From positions 248,001 to 312,000 of the forward strand of contig CAVOVJ010000003.1 of NCBI GenBank assembly GCA_963699835.1: a DNA stretch of 64,000 nt, written 5' to 3'. The translations under genes and the position numbers were made by a program. Shown here piece after piece: positions 35,989 to 52,436 of this stretch. The DNA is from BM003 sp963699835 (GTDB taxonomy: Bacteria; Pseudomonadota; Gammaproteobacteria; Steroidobacterales; BM003). The stretch's first letter is position 1, and the number at the start of each line of letters is the position of its first letter. The notes beneath the pieces are model-generated. The model saw nothing but the letters and a program-made list of their open reading frames with translations. It did not search any database and was not told the origin of the DNA.

Positions 35989-36615
35989 ATGCGCAACCCT
36001 TCACGAATGCAGCGCTGTACCGCTGTGGCACTCGCGCTGCTTTGCTTGCTGGCGGCGCCGGCCAAGGCGCAGCAATGGGAGCTGGCGCCGTATGTCGGGT
36101 GGCGTTTTGGCGGCGATTTCGACGATTCCGAAACCGGTGATGACTACGACATCGATGACTCCACCAGTTACGGCATGATCGTCAGCTGGACTCAGGACTA
36201 TCAGCGCCAGATCGAAGTGCTCTACAGCTTCCAGTCAACGGAAATCGACTCGGGCGGGCGATTTGTCGGCGACCCGGTACTGGATCTCGATATCCACTAT
36301 TTGCATCTGGGCGGGATTTTCGCGCCGGGCGCGAGCAAGAGATGGCGCCCCTTCGTATCGGGCGGGATCGGGTTGACCCATCTCGACCCGGACCGTTCCG
36401 GACTGGACACGGAAACTAATGTGTCCTTGTCGCTAGGGGTCGGCGTGAAAGCCTTCTTCACCGAGAATGTCGGGGTCCGGCTGGAGGCGCGGGGTTACCT
36501 CACGATACTCGATAGCGATACGCGTCTGTTTTGCTCCGGCGGCTGCGCCGTGCAGGTCGAGGCCAGCGGTTTCCAGCAGGGGGAGGTCTTTCTGGGGCTG
36601 ATCGCCGCGTTTTGA
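35989..36615 (+). CDS. small outer-membrane beta-barrel protein
   Basis: 208 residues from this ATG. A signal peptide (cleavage after PAKA) is followed by alternating-polarity strands such as WELAPYVGWRFGGDF and RQIEVLYSFQSTEID, ending in a C-terminal Phe, as in 8-stranded outer-membrane barrels of the OmpA/OmpW-like fold. A loop with two Cys (FCSGGCAV) may be disulfide-bonded. An ATG 15 bases upstream (35974) is in frame and could be used instead. The gene is convergent with the PilZ gene, nine bases away. Confidence 0.78.
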   Translation: MRNPSRMQRCTAVALALLCLLAAPAKAQQWELAPYVGWRFGGDFDDSETGDDYDIDDSTSYGMIVSWTQDYQRQIEVLYSFQSTEIDSGGRFVGDPVLDLDIHYLHLGGIFAPGASKRWRPFVSGGIGLTHLDPDRSGLDTETNVSLSLGVGVKAFFTENVGVRLEARGYLTILDSDTRLFCSGGCAVQVEASGFQQGEVFLGLIAAF

Positions 36616-36624
36616 GCGGCGCAT

Positions 36625-36942
36625 TCAGGCCTTCGAGCGGGCCGCCCTGCGGCTGCGCTTCTGGGTCTGGCTCGAGTTGTACCCTTTCATTTTCAGCCCG
36701 GTGCCGTTTGACGAGATATGGGCGACGACGGCCTGGCGTCGATGTATCCGGGTGATTCGACCCAGTGACACGGCAAAAATCAGCTCGACTTCGGTGCCAC
36801 GCGGCAGTTCCGCCGGGCCATCCTCGAGAAAGACGCCGGCAGAGCTGACATTCTGGGCGTGACAACGCCAGAACCCGTAGCCCGGCGCCGACAGGTAGAC
36901 GCGGGTCGCTGCATGGTGTCTGGTGTGCAGGCGGCGTTCCAT
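36625..36942 (-). CDS. PilZ-domain protein
   Basis: 105 residues. The arginine motif near the start (ERRLHTRHHAATRV) and the NVSSAGVFLE motif about 20 residues later match the c-di-GMP-binding pattern of PilZ domains (RxxxR and D/NxSxxG). A basic tail (KRSRRAARSKA) ends the protein. The ATG at 36942 has AAGGA six bases upstream; a GTG 15 bases earlier lies within that ribosome site and is less likely. It would act as a stand-alone c-di-GMP receptor, with targets unknown. Confidence 0.8.
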   Translation of the reverse strand: MERRLHTRHHAATRVYLSAPGYGFWRCHAQNVSSAGVFLEDGPAELPRGTEVELIFAVSLGRITRIHRRQAVVAHISSNGTGLKMKGYNSSQTQKRSRRAARSKA

Positions 36943-37329
36943 GTGAGGTCCTTGCACGTACTTGGTTGAGGTCTATTATTGTTGTGGCGCGATTATGCAC
37001 CCAGGAAGTCAGGCATATTGCGCCGGACGACATAATCCTCAAGCAAATTTTAGCCCGGTTCCCAGACTCCGCCAGCCCGAATTCGACCGATCCGCCCCAA
37101 AGCCAGTGTTTGCCGGGGTTTGCGGCCCGTCACCCGATCACGCGCCGCGGTGACGGAATTTGCGCTCTGGATCCGCAGAATGCTCGGTGTAACGCCTGGT
37201 TGTCGGGAATCGCGCGCACCGACGCGGCTCGGTGGTGTGCCGGCGGGCCGGTCCGGCAAGCATTCGGCCGGATTCTGCGCTACAATGTGCGGCTACTGAA
37301 GATTCTCGTACTGGTTGCCCCCTTCCGTG
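36943..37329. other. upstream control region of PilZ and tRNA/tuf units
   Basis: No gene is seen. A possible distal promoter for the tRNA cluster has TACAAT at 37281-37286 followed by a GC-rich discriminator (GTGCGGC), a pattern typical of stringently controlled stable-RNA promoters, but its -35 is poor. Confidence 0.4.
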
Positions 37330-37358
37330 TTGACAGCCGATATGTCGGCAACGACAAT
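37330..37358 (+). promoter_or_regulatory. promoter of the tRNA-tuf operon
   Basis: TTGACA (37330-37335), a 17-base spacer and GACAAT (37353-37358). Initiation near 37365 would lie about ten bases before tRNA-Tyr, so the three tRNAs and tuf are probably one transcript. Confidence 0.7.
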
Positions 37359-37374
37359 AGTCGGCTTGATGCGC

Positions 37375-37460
37375 GGAGGGGTACCCAAGCGGCCAACGGG
37401 GGCAGACTGTAAATCTGCTGGCTTATGCCTTCGGAGGTTCGAATCCTCCCCCCTCCACCA
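37375..37460 (+). tRNA. tRNA-Tyr (anticodon GTA)
   Basis: 86 bases including CCA: GGAGGGG acceptor stem, a long variable arm as expected for tRNA-Tyr, anticodon loop CTGTAAA and T-arm GGAGGTTCGAATCCTCC. Confidence 0.97.
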
Positions 37461-37556
37461 GGATCGTGCTTGGTGAGCTGTCTGCGGAATCAGGAATGTA
37501 TGTGCCGCGCCGGCTCTTGTTGGCGGAGAGCGACTCGGCTGCGGGAGACGGGGTTT

Positions 37557-37630
<74 letters not shown>

Positions 37631-37680
37631 TCTGTTTTGGCGGTGAGACTGGTGACGGGGACTTCGGGTTAACGAAATAC

Positions 37681-37757
<77 letters not shown>

Positions 37758-37849
37758 TTTTTGGGAAAAGATGACAACGGGTTTCGGCTTGATCGACTGG
37801 AGCGGATGGCCTCGCGTCTTTTTATTTATTTGTCTCGGGAGATCTTGGG

Positions 37850-39040
<1,191 letters not shown>

Positions 39041-39059
39041 TTAAATAGCTACCGGGATC

Positions 39060-39081
39060 GGCCTGCCCTTCGGGGCGGGCC
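39060..39081 (+). terminator. UUCG hairpin downstream of tuf
   Basis: A 9-bp stem with one G-U pair is capped by a C(UUCG)G tetraloop 20 bases after the tuf stop. There is no T tract, so it may be a 3'-end stabiliser, a processing site or a weak terminator before tRNA-Trp. Confidence 0.5.
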
Positions 39082-39145
39082 GTTGCTGGTTGGAAATAAC
39101 GGTTGTCGTAAAGCGGCGGCCATGACCCGGGCAAATACGGCAGAT

Positions 39146-39221
39146 AGGGCAGTAGCTCAATTGGCAGAGCGGCGGTCTCCAAAACCGCAGGTTGGGGGTT
39201 CGATTCCCTCCTGCCCTGCCA
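39146..39221 (+). tRNA. tRNA-Trp (anticodon CCA)
   Basis: 76 bases with encoded CCA: AGGGCAG acceptor stem, anticodon loop CTCCAAA and T-arm GGGGGTTCGATTCCCTC. It lies between tuf and secE, the usual gammaproteobacterial place. Confidence 0.97.
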
Positions 39222-39288
39222 CCTCGCCGGGCTGTGCGGCGGTGAGGAGCATGGCCCGTGAAGCTTTGCCCGAAAGATTGAAGCAACG

Positions 39289-39666
39289 ATGAACGCAAAT
39301 ACTGAATCCGGCTCCGGAGCCGTTGACAAGCTGCTGTTGCTGACAGCCATCGCTTTGGTGCTTGGCGGCATAGTGGTTTTCTATGCCTACCCGGCCTGGT
39401 CGGTTCTGCTGCGGGCGCTGATCGTCGTTGGTGCAACCGCCGCGGCAATTGCCGTCGCGATGCGCAGTCAGCCCGGGCAGGAGTTATGGCGATTTATCGT
39501 TACGTCGCGCACCGAAGTCCGGAAAATGGTCTGGCCGAACCGCCAGGAGACGCTGACCACCACCGGGGCCGTGCTGTTGTTCGTGCTGATCATGGGCGTG
39601 TTTTTCTGGGGACTCGACTTTTTTCTGCTGTGGGCCACCCGGCTTCTGACCGGGCAGGGGGGCTGA
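39289..39666 (+). CDS. secE: preprotein translocase subunit SecE
   Basis: 125 residues with three hydrophobic segments (about 15-35, 40-60 and 95-115), the E. coli-type long form. The conserved cytoplasmic stretch VTSRTEVRKMVWPNRQETL precedes the last segment. SecE clamps SecY in the translocon. nusG follows after four bases. Confidence 0.96.
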   Translation: MNANTESGSGAVDKLLLLTAIALVLGGIVVFYAYPAWSVLLRALIVVGATAAAIAVAMRSQPGQELWRFIVTSRTEVRKMVWPNRQETLTTTGAVLLFVLIMGVFFWGLDFFLLWATRLLTGQGG

Positions 39667-39670
39667 GCGC

Positions 39671-40204
39671 ATGACGATGCGTTGGTACGTGGTGCATGCC
39701 TACTCGAATTTCGAGCACAAGGTCGCCGAATCGCTGAAAGACAGAGTGAGGCTTGCCGGCCTCGAGCACAAATTCGGTGACATCCTGGTTCCGACCGAGG
39801 AAGTGGTCGAGATGCGCGAAGGTCAGAAGCGCAGAAGCGAGCGGAAATTCTTCCCCGGCTACGTGCTGGTGCAGATGGAGATGGATGACGAGACCTGGCA
39901 CCTGGTTAAGGAAGTGCCGAAGGTGCTCGGGTTTATCGGTGGGAGTTCCGATCGGCCTGCCCCGATTACCGACCGCGAGGCGGATACGATTCTGCAGCGC
40001 GTGCAGGAAGGCGCCGACAAGCCGCGGCCGAAAGTGCTGTTCGAGCCGGGCGAGATCGTGCGTGTCGTCGATGGCCCGTTCAACGACTTCAACGGTGTCG
40101 TTGAAGAGGTCAACTACGACAAGAGCAAGCTGCGTGTCGCGGTCCAGATCCTGGGTCGGTCGACGCCGGTGGAGCTGGATTTCAGTCAGGTCGAGAAGGC
40201 CTGA
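39671..40204 (+). CDS. nusG: transcription termination/antitermination factor NusG
   Basis: 177 residues. The N-terminal NGN domain begins MRWYVVHAYSNFEHKV and contains FFPGYVLVQMEM; the C-terminal KOW domain has FEPGEIVRVVDGPFNDFNG. NusG binds RNA polymerase and links it to Rho or the ribosome. The first ATG (39671) or the second, six bases later, could start translation. Confidence 0.97.
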   Translation: MTMRWYVVHAYSNFEHKVAESLKDRVRLAGLEHKFGDILVPTEEVVEMREGQKRRSERKFFPGYVLVQMEMDDETWHLVKEVPKVLGFIGGSSDRPAPITDREADTILQRVQEGADKPRPKVLFEPGEIVRVVDGPFNDFNGVVEEVNYDKSKLRVAVQILGRSTPVELDFSQVEKA

Positions 40205-40310
40205 CGACGGAAACAGGCAAGGATGCGGCCGCGGCGGATGTCACGGTTGATACGGAAAGGACGCAGAGGGGAGCCTGCCAGGCGCTGGTACCCAACGAGG
40301 ATCGATACAC

Positions 40311-40742
40311 ATGGCAAAGAAAGTTCAGGGCTATATCAAGCTGCAGATTCCTGCGGGGCAGGCTAATCCCAGCCCGCCGGTTGGGCCGGCGCTGGGCCAG
40401 CAGGGCGTCAATATCATGGAGTTCTGCAAGGCTTTCAACGCGGCGACCCAGGGCCAGGAGCCCGGTCTGCCGATTCCGGTCGTGATTACCGTTTACGCGG
40501 ATCGCAGTTTCACGTTTATCAGCAAGACGCCGCCCGCGGCCGTATTGCTGAGGAAGGCAGCGGGCATCAAGAAGGGCAGCGGTGAGCCGAACAAGAACAA
40601 GGTCGGCGTCGTCAACCGCGCGCAGCTCGAGGAGATCGCGAAAGCGAAGGAACCCGACCTGACTGCCGCCGATATGGATGCCGCGGTCAGAACCATTGCA
40701 GGCACGGCCCGCAGCATGGGTCTCGACGTGGAGGGTGTCTGA
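40311..40742 (+). CDS. rplK: 50S ribosomal protein L11
   Basis: 143 residues, full length. The N-terminal GYIKLQIPAGQANPSPPVGP and the RNA-binding C-terminal domain are intact. L11 forms the GTPase-associated centre and senses uncharged tRNA with RelA. The ATG has GAGGA about ten bases upstream. Only one base separates its stop from rplA. Confidence 0.98.
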   Translation: MAKKVQGYIKLQIPAGQANPSPPVGPALGQQGVNIMEFCKAFNAATQGQEPGLPIPVVITVYADRSFTFISKTPPAAVLLRKAAGIKKGSGEPNKNKVGVVNRAQLEEIAKAKEPDLTAADMDAAVRTIAGTARSMGLDVEGV

Positions 40743-40743
40743 C

Positions 40744-41440
40744 ATGGCCAGATTGAGCAAACGCAAGAAAACCGCCCGCGAACGGCTCGAAGCCGGCAAG
40801 TACTACGCCATCGAGGAAGCGCTGTCGCTGGTGAAGGAGCTGGCTGCGGCGAAATTTACCGAGTCGGTTGATGTGGCAGTCAACCTCGGCGTGGACCCGC
40901 GCAAATCGGACCAGGTCGTGCGCGGCTCGACCGTGTTGCCGAACGGTACCGGTAAGACGGTGCGGGTCGCCGTTTTCGCCCAGGGTGAGAACGCGGAGAA
41001 AGGCCACGGAGGCGGGCGCCGACATCGTCGGGTTCGAGGATCTCGCCGAGCAGATCCAGAAGGGCGAGCTCAATTTCGACGTCGTGATTGCCACGCCTGA
41101 CGCGATGCGTGTCGTCGGCAAGCTCGGCCAGATTCTCGGTCCGCGCGGCCTGATGCCGAACCCCAAGGTCGGCACGGTAACGCCGGACGTCGAGACCGCG
41201 GTGAAAAATGCCAAGGGCGGGCAGGTTCGTTATCGCACCGACAAGGCCGGCATCATTCATTGCCAGATTGGCAATGTGACGTTCGAGGTCGATGCGCTGA
41301 AGGAAAATCTCGAGGCTCTGCTGGGCGCGCTGAGCAAGGCAAAGCCGGCCGCGGCCAAGGGCCAGTACATGAAACGTCTGACGGTGTCGTCAACGATGGG
41401 ACCAGGTGTCGCGGTCGATCAGGCGACACTGAACATTTAG
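40744..41440 (+). CDS. rplA: 50S ribosomal protein L1 (one frameshift)
   Basis: Repaired length is 231 residues, normal for L1. The frame breaks at 41001-41003, where one extra G turns AEKATEAGAD into AEKGHGGG; removing it reads through to NFDVVIATPDAMRVVGKLG, GLMPNPKVGTVT and the conserved end. L1 binds 23S rRNA at the stalk that ejects tRNA and in E. coli represses its own operon. In such a conserved gene an indel is more likely a sequence error than a real lesion. Confidence 0.95.
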
Positions 41441-41719
41441 GAGAGTACCTACGCCTTAGCGGCGATTCGGGCGCACATCGGCTGAATCGGTGAGGCGAGG
41501 CGTACCACCAGGGAAGGTGGGACAAAACGGGCCGGAGCATCGGCCTGCATCGAAGACCGCAGGCGCCGGGTTTGCGAAAACCTGGCTTAATCGCCGACAG
41601 ACTGGCTACCTGCGCAGGTGGTGTTACCCGAATCAGCTCAACCTGGCTAGGGATCACCGTCGCATGGCGTTTCCGCGAAAGATGCGGGACGTGTTGATCC
41701 TGATAACCAGGAGGAAGAA
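41441..41719 (+). ncRNA. rplJL leader (candidate L10 autoregulatory element)
   Basis: 279 untranslated bases before rplJ, the place of the L10 leader in gammaproteobacteria. A long-range pairing is possible between 41445-41457 and 41493-41505. A 9-bp hairpin GCCGGGTTT-GCGA-AAACCTGGC lies at 41565-41586. By family knowledge L10-L12 binds such a leader and represses translation. The position is firm; the fold was drawn by eye. Confidence 0.55.
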
Positions 41720-42247
41720 ATGCCACTGAGGCTTGAAGACAAAAAGGCCCTGGTAGCCGAAGTGAACGAGGTTGCCGCGAACTCGCTGTCTGCTGTTGCC
41801 GCTGAATACAGCGGTCTGTCGGTAGCGCAGATGACCGACTTCCGCAAGCAAGCGCGGGCGTCGGATGTCTATGTTCGCGTGGTCAAGAATACTTTGGCGA
41901 AACGGGCCGTTGAAGGTACTGAGTTCGAGTGTCTTCAGGAAGCTCTCACTGGGCCGCTGGTACTGGCCTTCTCGCGCGAGGATCCGGGCGCCGCTGCACG
42001 CGTCGTCAAGAATTTCGCCAAAGAGAACGACAAACTGGTGACGACGGCGGTAGCGATCAGCGGTCAGCTGTACCCCGCCTCGGATCTGGAGCGTCTGGCC
42101 AGCCTTCCGACCCTCGATCAGGCACGGGCAATGCTGCTCGGTGTTTTACATGCACCGTTGACGCAGTTCGTCCGCACGCTGGCAGAGCCACCGGCGATGC
42201 TGGCGCGCGTGATGCAGTCCCGGGCCGATCAGGAGCAGCCAGCCTGA
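41720..42247 (+). CDS. rplJ: 50S ribosomal protein L10
   Basis: 175 residues. The N-terminal RNA-binding domain (LVAEVNEVAANSLSAVAAEY) and the C-terminal helix that holds L7/L12 dimers are present. The start ATG has AGGAGGAAG immediately upstream. It forms a unit with rplL and follows a structured leader. Confidence 0.97.
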   Translation: MPLRLEDKKALVAEVNEVAANSLSAVAAEYSGLSVAQMTDFRKQARASDVYVRVVKNTLAKRAVEGTEFECLQEALTGPLVLAFSREDPGAAARVVKNFAKENDKLVTTAVAISGQLYPASDLERLASLPTLDQARAMLLGVLHAPLTQFVRTLAEPPAMLARVMQSRADQEQPA

Positions 42248-42304
42248 TACAGCACTTTTTCGGTAGTGGGCAAGTTTGGGTAGATTTTTTAAGGAGATAT
42301 GAAC

Positions 42305-42688
42305 ATGGCACTTAGTAACGAAGAACTGATCGAGGAACTCTCCAACAAGCCGATCATGGAGGTCGTCGAGCTGGTCAAGGCGCTGGAAGATAAGTGGGGC
42401 GTGTCCGCCGCTGCTCCGGTAGCCGTTGCAGCGGCTGGCGCCGCCGCCGGTGGCGACGCCGCCGCGGCCGAAGAGCAGACCGAATTCGACGTCGTAATGA
42501 CGAGCTTCGGCAGCAACAAGGTTTCCGTCATCAAGGTGGTGCGCGCGCTCACCGGTCTGGGCCTTAAAGAGGCCAAGGACCTGGTCGAGGGTGCGCCTGC
42601 GCCGGTCAAGGAAGGCGTGTCGAAGGACGAAGCCGAAGACGTCAAGAAACAGCTCGAAGAGGCCGGTGCCAGCGTCGAGGTCAAGTAA
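42305..42688 (+). CDS. rplL: 50S ribosomal protein L7/L12
   Basis: 127 residues. N-terminal dimerisation domain, Ala-rich hinge (APVAVAAAGAAAGGDAAAA) and the C-terminal factor-binding domain with KVSVIKVVRALTGLGLKEAK. I chose the second ATG because AAGGAG lies eight bases before it but only two before the ATG at 42299. Confidence 0.97.
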   Translation: MALSNEELIEELSNKPIMEVVELVKALEDKWGVSAAAPVAVAAAGAAAGGDAAAAEEQTEFDVVMTSFGSNKVSVIKVVRALTGLGLKEAKDLVEGAPAPVKEGVSKDEAEDVKKQLEEAGASVEVK

Positions 42689-42726
42689 GACTTTGATGCA
42701 AGGCTTCGGCCCGTTTTACAGCTCCC

Positions 42727-42768
42727 GGCTGGTGGCGAAAGCCACCGGCCTGGTGCTGTTTTGATTTT
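42727..42768 (+). terminator. rplL-rpoB attenuator hairpin
   Basis: A 10-bp stem GGCTGGTGGC/GCCACCGGCC with a GAAA loop (42727-42750) is followed shortly by the T-rich CTGTTTTGATTTT. In E. coli a partial terminator and RNase III site occupy this place and lower rpoBC expression relative to rplL; a similar role is inferred. Confidence 0.65.
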
Positions 42769-42858
42769 GCGAGAGCCTGCGCCCGGCGCAGGTTGGTGGG
42801 CGCGTCAGTGATGCGCTCCGTGAAGGAAATATAGCCAAGCTTCGGCGAGGAAATACCG

Positions 42859-47007
<4,149 letters not shown>

Positions 47008-47067
47008 ATCAGGACGGCTGAACCGACTCGTGTTTAGACGACGAGCCCCAAGCAAACAGGTGGCAGG

Positions 47068-51297
<4,230 letters not shown>

Positions 51298-51305
51298 AAA
51301 ACAGC

Positions 51306-51339
51306 GCGGGGTGGCGGATTTTGCCGCCCCGCCTTTCTT
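51306..51339 (+). terminator. terminator of the rplKAJL-rpoBC unit
   Basis: A 10-bp stem GCGGGGTGGC/GCCGCCCCGC with one G-U pair and a seven-base loop is followed by CTTTCTT. It begins eight bases after the rpoC stop and its tail overlaps the -35 of the rpsL promoter. Confidence 0.8.
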
Positions 51340-51366
51340 GACACCGGATTGGGGCGAATCTAGAAT
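51338..51366 (+). promoter_or_regulatory. sigma70 promoter of the rpsL-rpsG-fusA-tuf (str) operon
   Basis: TTGACA (51338-51343), exactly 17 bases, TAGAAT (51361-51366): a perfect -35 and a 5/6 -10. Expected initiation is near 51373, giving a leader of about 138 bases. Confidence 0.88.
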
Positions 51367-51418
51367 GCCCGGCTTTACATCGGCAGCGTTTCCCAATCGC
51401 GCCGAATAGGGAATTCGA

Positions 51419-51446
51419 CCCGGGCCGCCATGGTATGGCGGCCCGG
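51419..51446 (+). promoter_or_regulatory. stable hairpin in the rpsL leader
   Basis: A 12-bp perfect stem runs from 51420-51431 to 51435-51446, closed by a three-base loop (GGT), in the leader 64 bases before rpsL. No T tract follows, so it is not a simple terminator. It may be an RNA-level control or stability element; no known motif was recognised. Confidence 0.5.
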
Positions 51447-51510
51447 TTCTACTCTGGGCGGCATACGCGGAATCCGCGCACGCTACCACAAGCGAAATAG
51501 AGAATAGCGA

Positions 51511-51882
51511 ATGTCTACGATCAATCAGCTGGTGCGCAAGTCGCGCAAGAGCAAAACGGCCAAAAGTAACGTCCCCGCGCTGGAGGCGTCACCGCAGCGT
51601 CGCGGGGTGTGCACCCGGGTGTACACGACCACGCCGAAGAAGCCGAACTCGGCTTTGCGCAAGGTTGCGCGTGTGCGTCTGACGAATGGCTTCGAAGTCA
51701 CCAGCTACATCGGCGGTGAAGGCCACAATCTCCAGGAGCACTCGGTGGTGATGCTGCGCGGCGGACGCGTCAAGGATCTCCCCGGTGTGCGTTATCACAT
51801 CGTTCGCGGCACGCTGGATTGCGCAGGCGTCAACGAGCGTAAGCAGGGCCGTTCCAAATATGGAGCGAAGCGACCCAAATAG
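51511..51882 (+). CDS. rpsL: 30S ribosomal protein S12
   Basis: 123 residues. Decoding-centre segments TTPKKPNSALRKVARV and GGRVKDLPGVRYHIVRG are intact, with the lysines at the two classic streptomycin-resistance positions in the sensitive form. First gene of the str operon, under the promoter at 51338. Confidence 0.98.
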   Translation: MSTINQLVRKSRKSKTAKSNVPALEASPQRRGVCTRVYTTTPKKPNSALRKVARVRLTNGFEVTSYIGGEGHNLQEHSVVMLRGGRVKDLPGVRYHIVRGTLDCAGVNERKQGRSKYGAKRPK

Positions 51883-51909
51883 GGTCCAGCATCAGCACAG
51901 GTCTGACCA

Positions 51910-52389
51910 ATGTCACGTAGAGCAAGAGCACCAAAACGCGCAGCACTGCCCGATCCGAAGTTCGGCAGCGATATGTTGGCGAAATTCATCAACATGATGA
52001 TGAACCGCGGCAAGAAATCAGTCGCGGAGCGCATCGTCTATGGCGCGATCGACCGCATTTCGGACCGCAACAAGGTCAGTGAAGAGCAGGCGCTCGAGCT
52101 GCTTGCGCAGGCGCTCGATAACGTCAAGCCGGCGGTCGAGGTGAAGTCGCGGCGCGTCGGCGGTGCTACTTATCAGGTTCCGGTCGAAGTGCGTCCGGCG
52201 CGACGGCAGACGCTCGCAATGCGCTGGGTGATCGATTCGGCGCGCAAACGCAGCGAAAAGTCGATGGCCGCGCGGCTGGCGAATGAGTTGATCGATGCGG
52301 CGGAGAACCGTGGCGCGGCAGTGAAAAAGCGCGAAGACACGCACCGCATGGCTGAGGCCAACAAGGCTTTCTCACACTACCGCTGGTAA
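51910..52389 (+). CDS. rpsG: 30S ribosomal protein S7
   Basis: 159 residues. It begins MSRRARAPKRAALPDPKFGS and ends with the RMAEANKAFSHYRW tail that contacts E-site tRNA. S7 nucleates folding of the 16S 3' major domain and in E. coli represses its own operon from the rpsL-rpsG gap; here that gap is only 27 bases, so the same site may be absent. Confidence 0.98.
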   Translation: MSRRARAPKRAALPDPKFGSDMLAKFINMMMNRGKKSVAERIVYGAIDRISDRNKVSEEQALELLAQALDNVKPAVEVKSRRVGGATYQVPVEVRPARRQTLAMRWVIDSARKRSEKSMAARLANELIDAAENRGAAVKKREDTHRMAEANKAFSHYRW

Positions 52390-52436
52390 CTCTCGCTTCC
52401 AGCTGTTGAACGAGATTCACATCGAGGGCTAGTTCC

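Noticed and set aside
36966..37412. 148-codon frame upstream of tRNA-Tyr
   Set aside because: It runs through the promoter and into the tRNA gene, with no ribosome site or recognisable sequence.
41253..41726. 157-codon minus-strand frame across the rplA end and rplJ leader
   Set aside because: Arg/Pro/Ser-rich with no homology; the region is better explained as the structured L10 leader.
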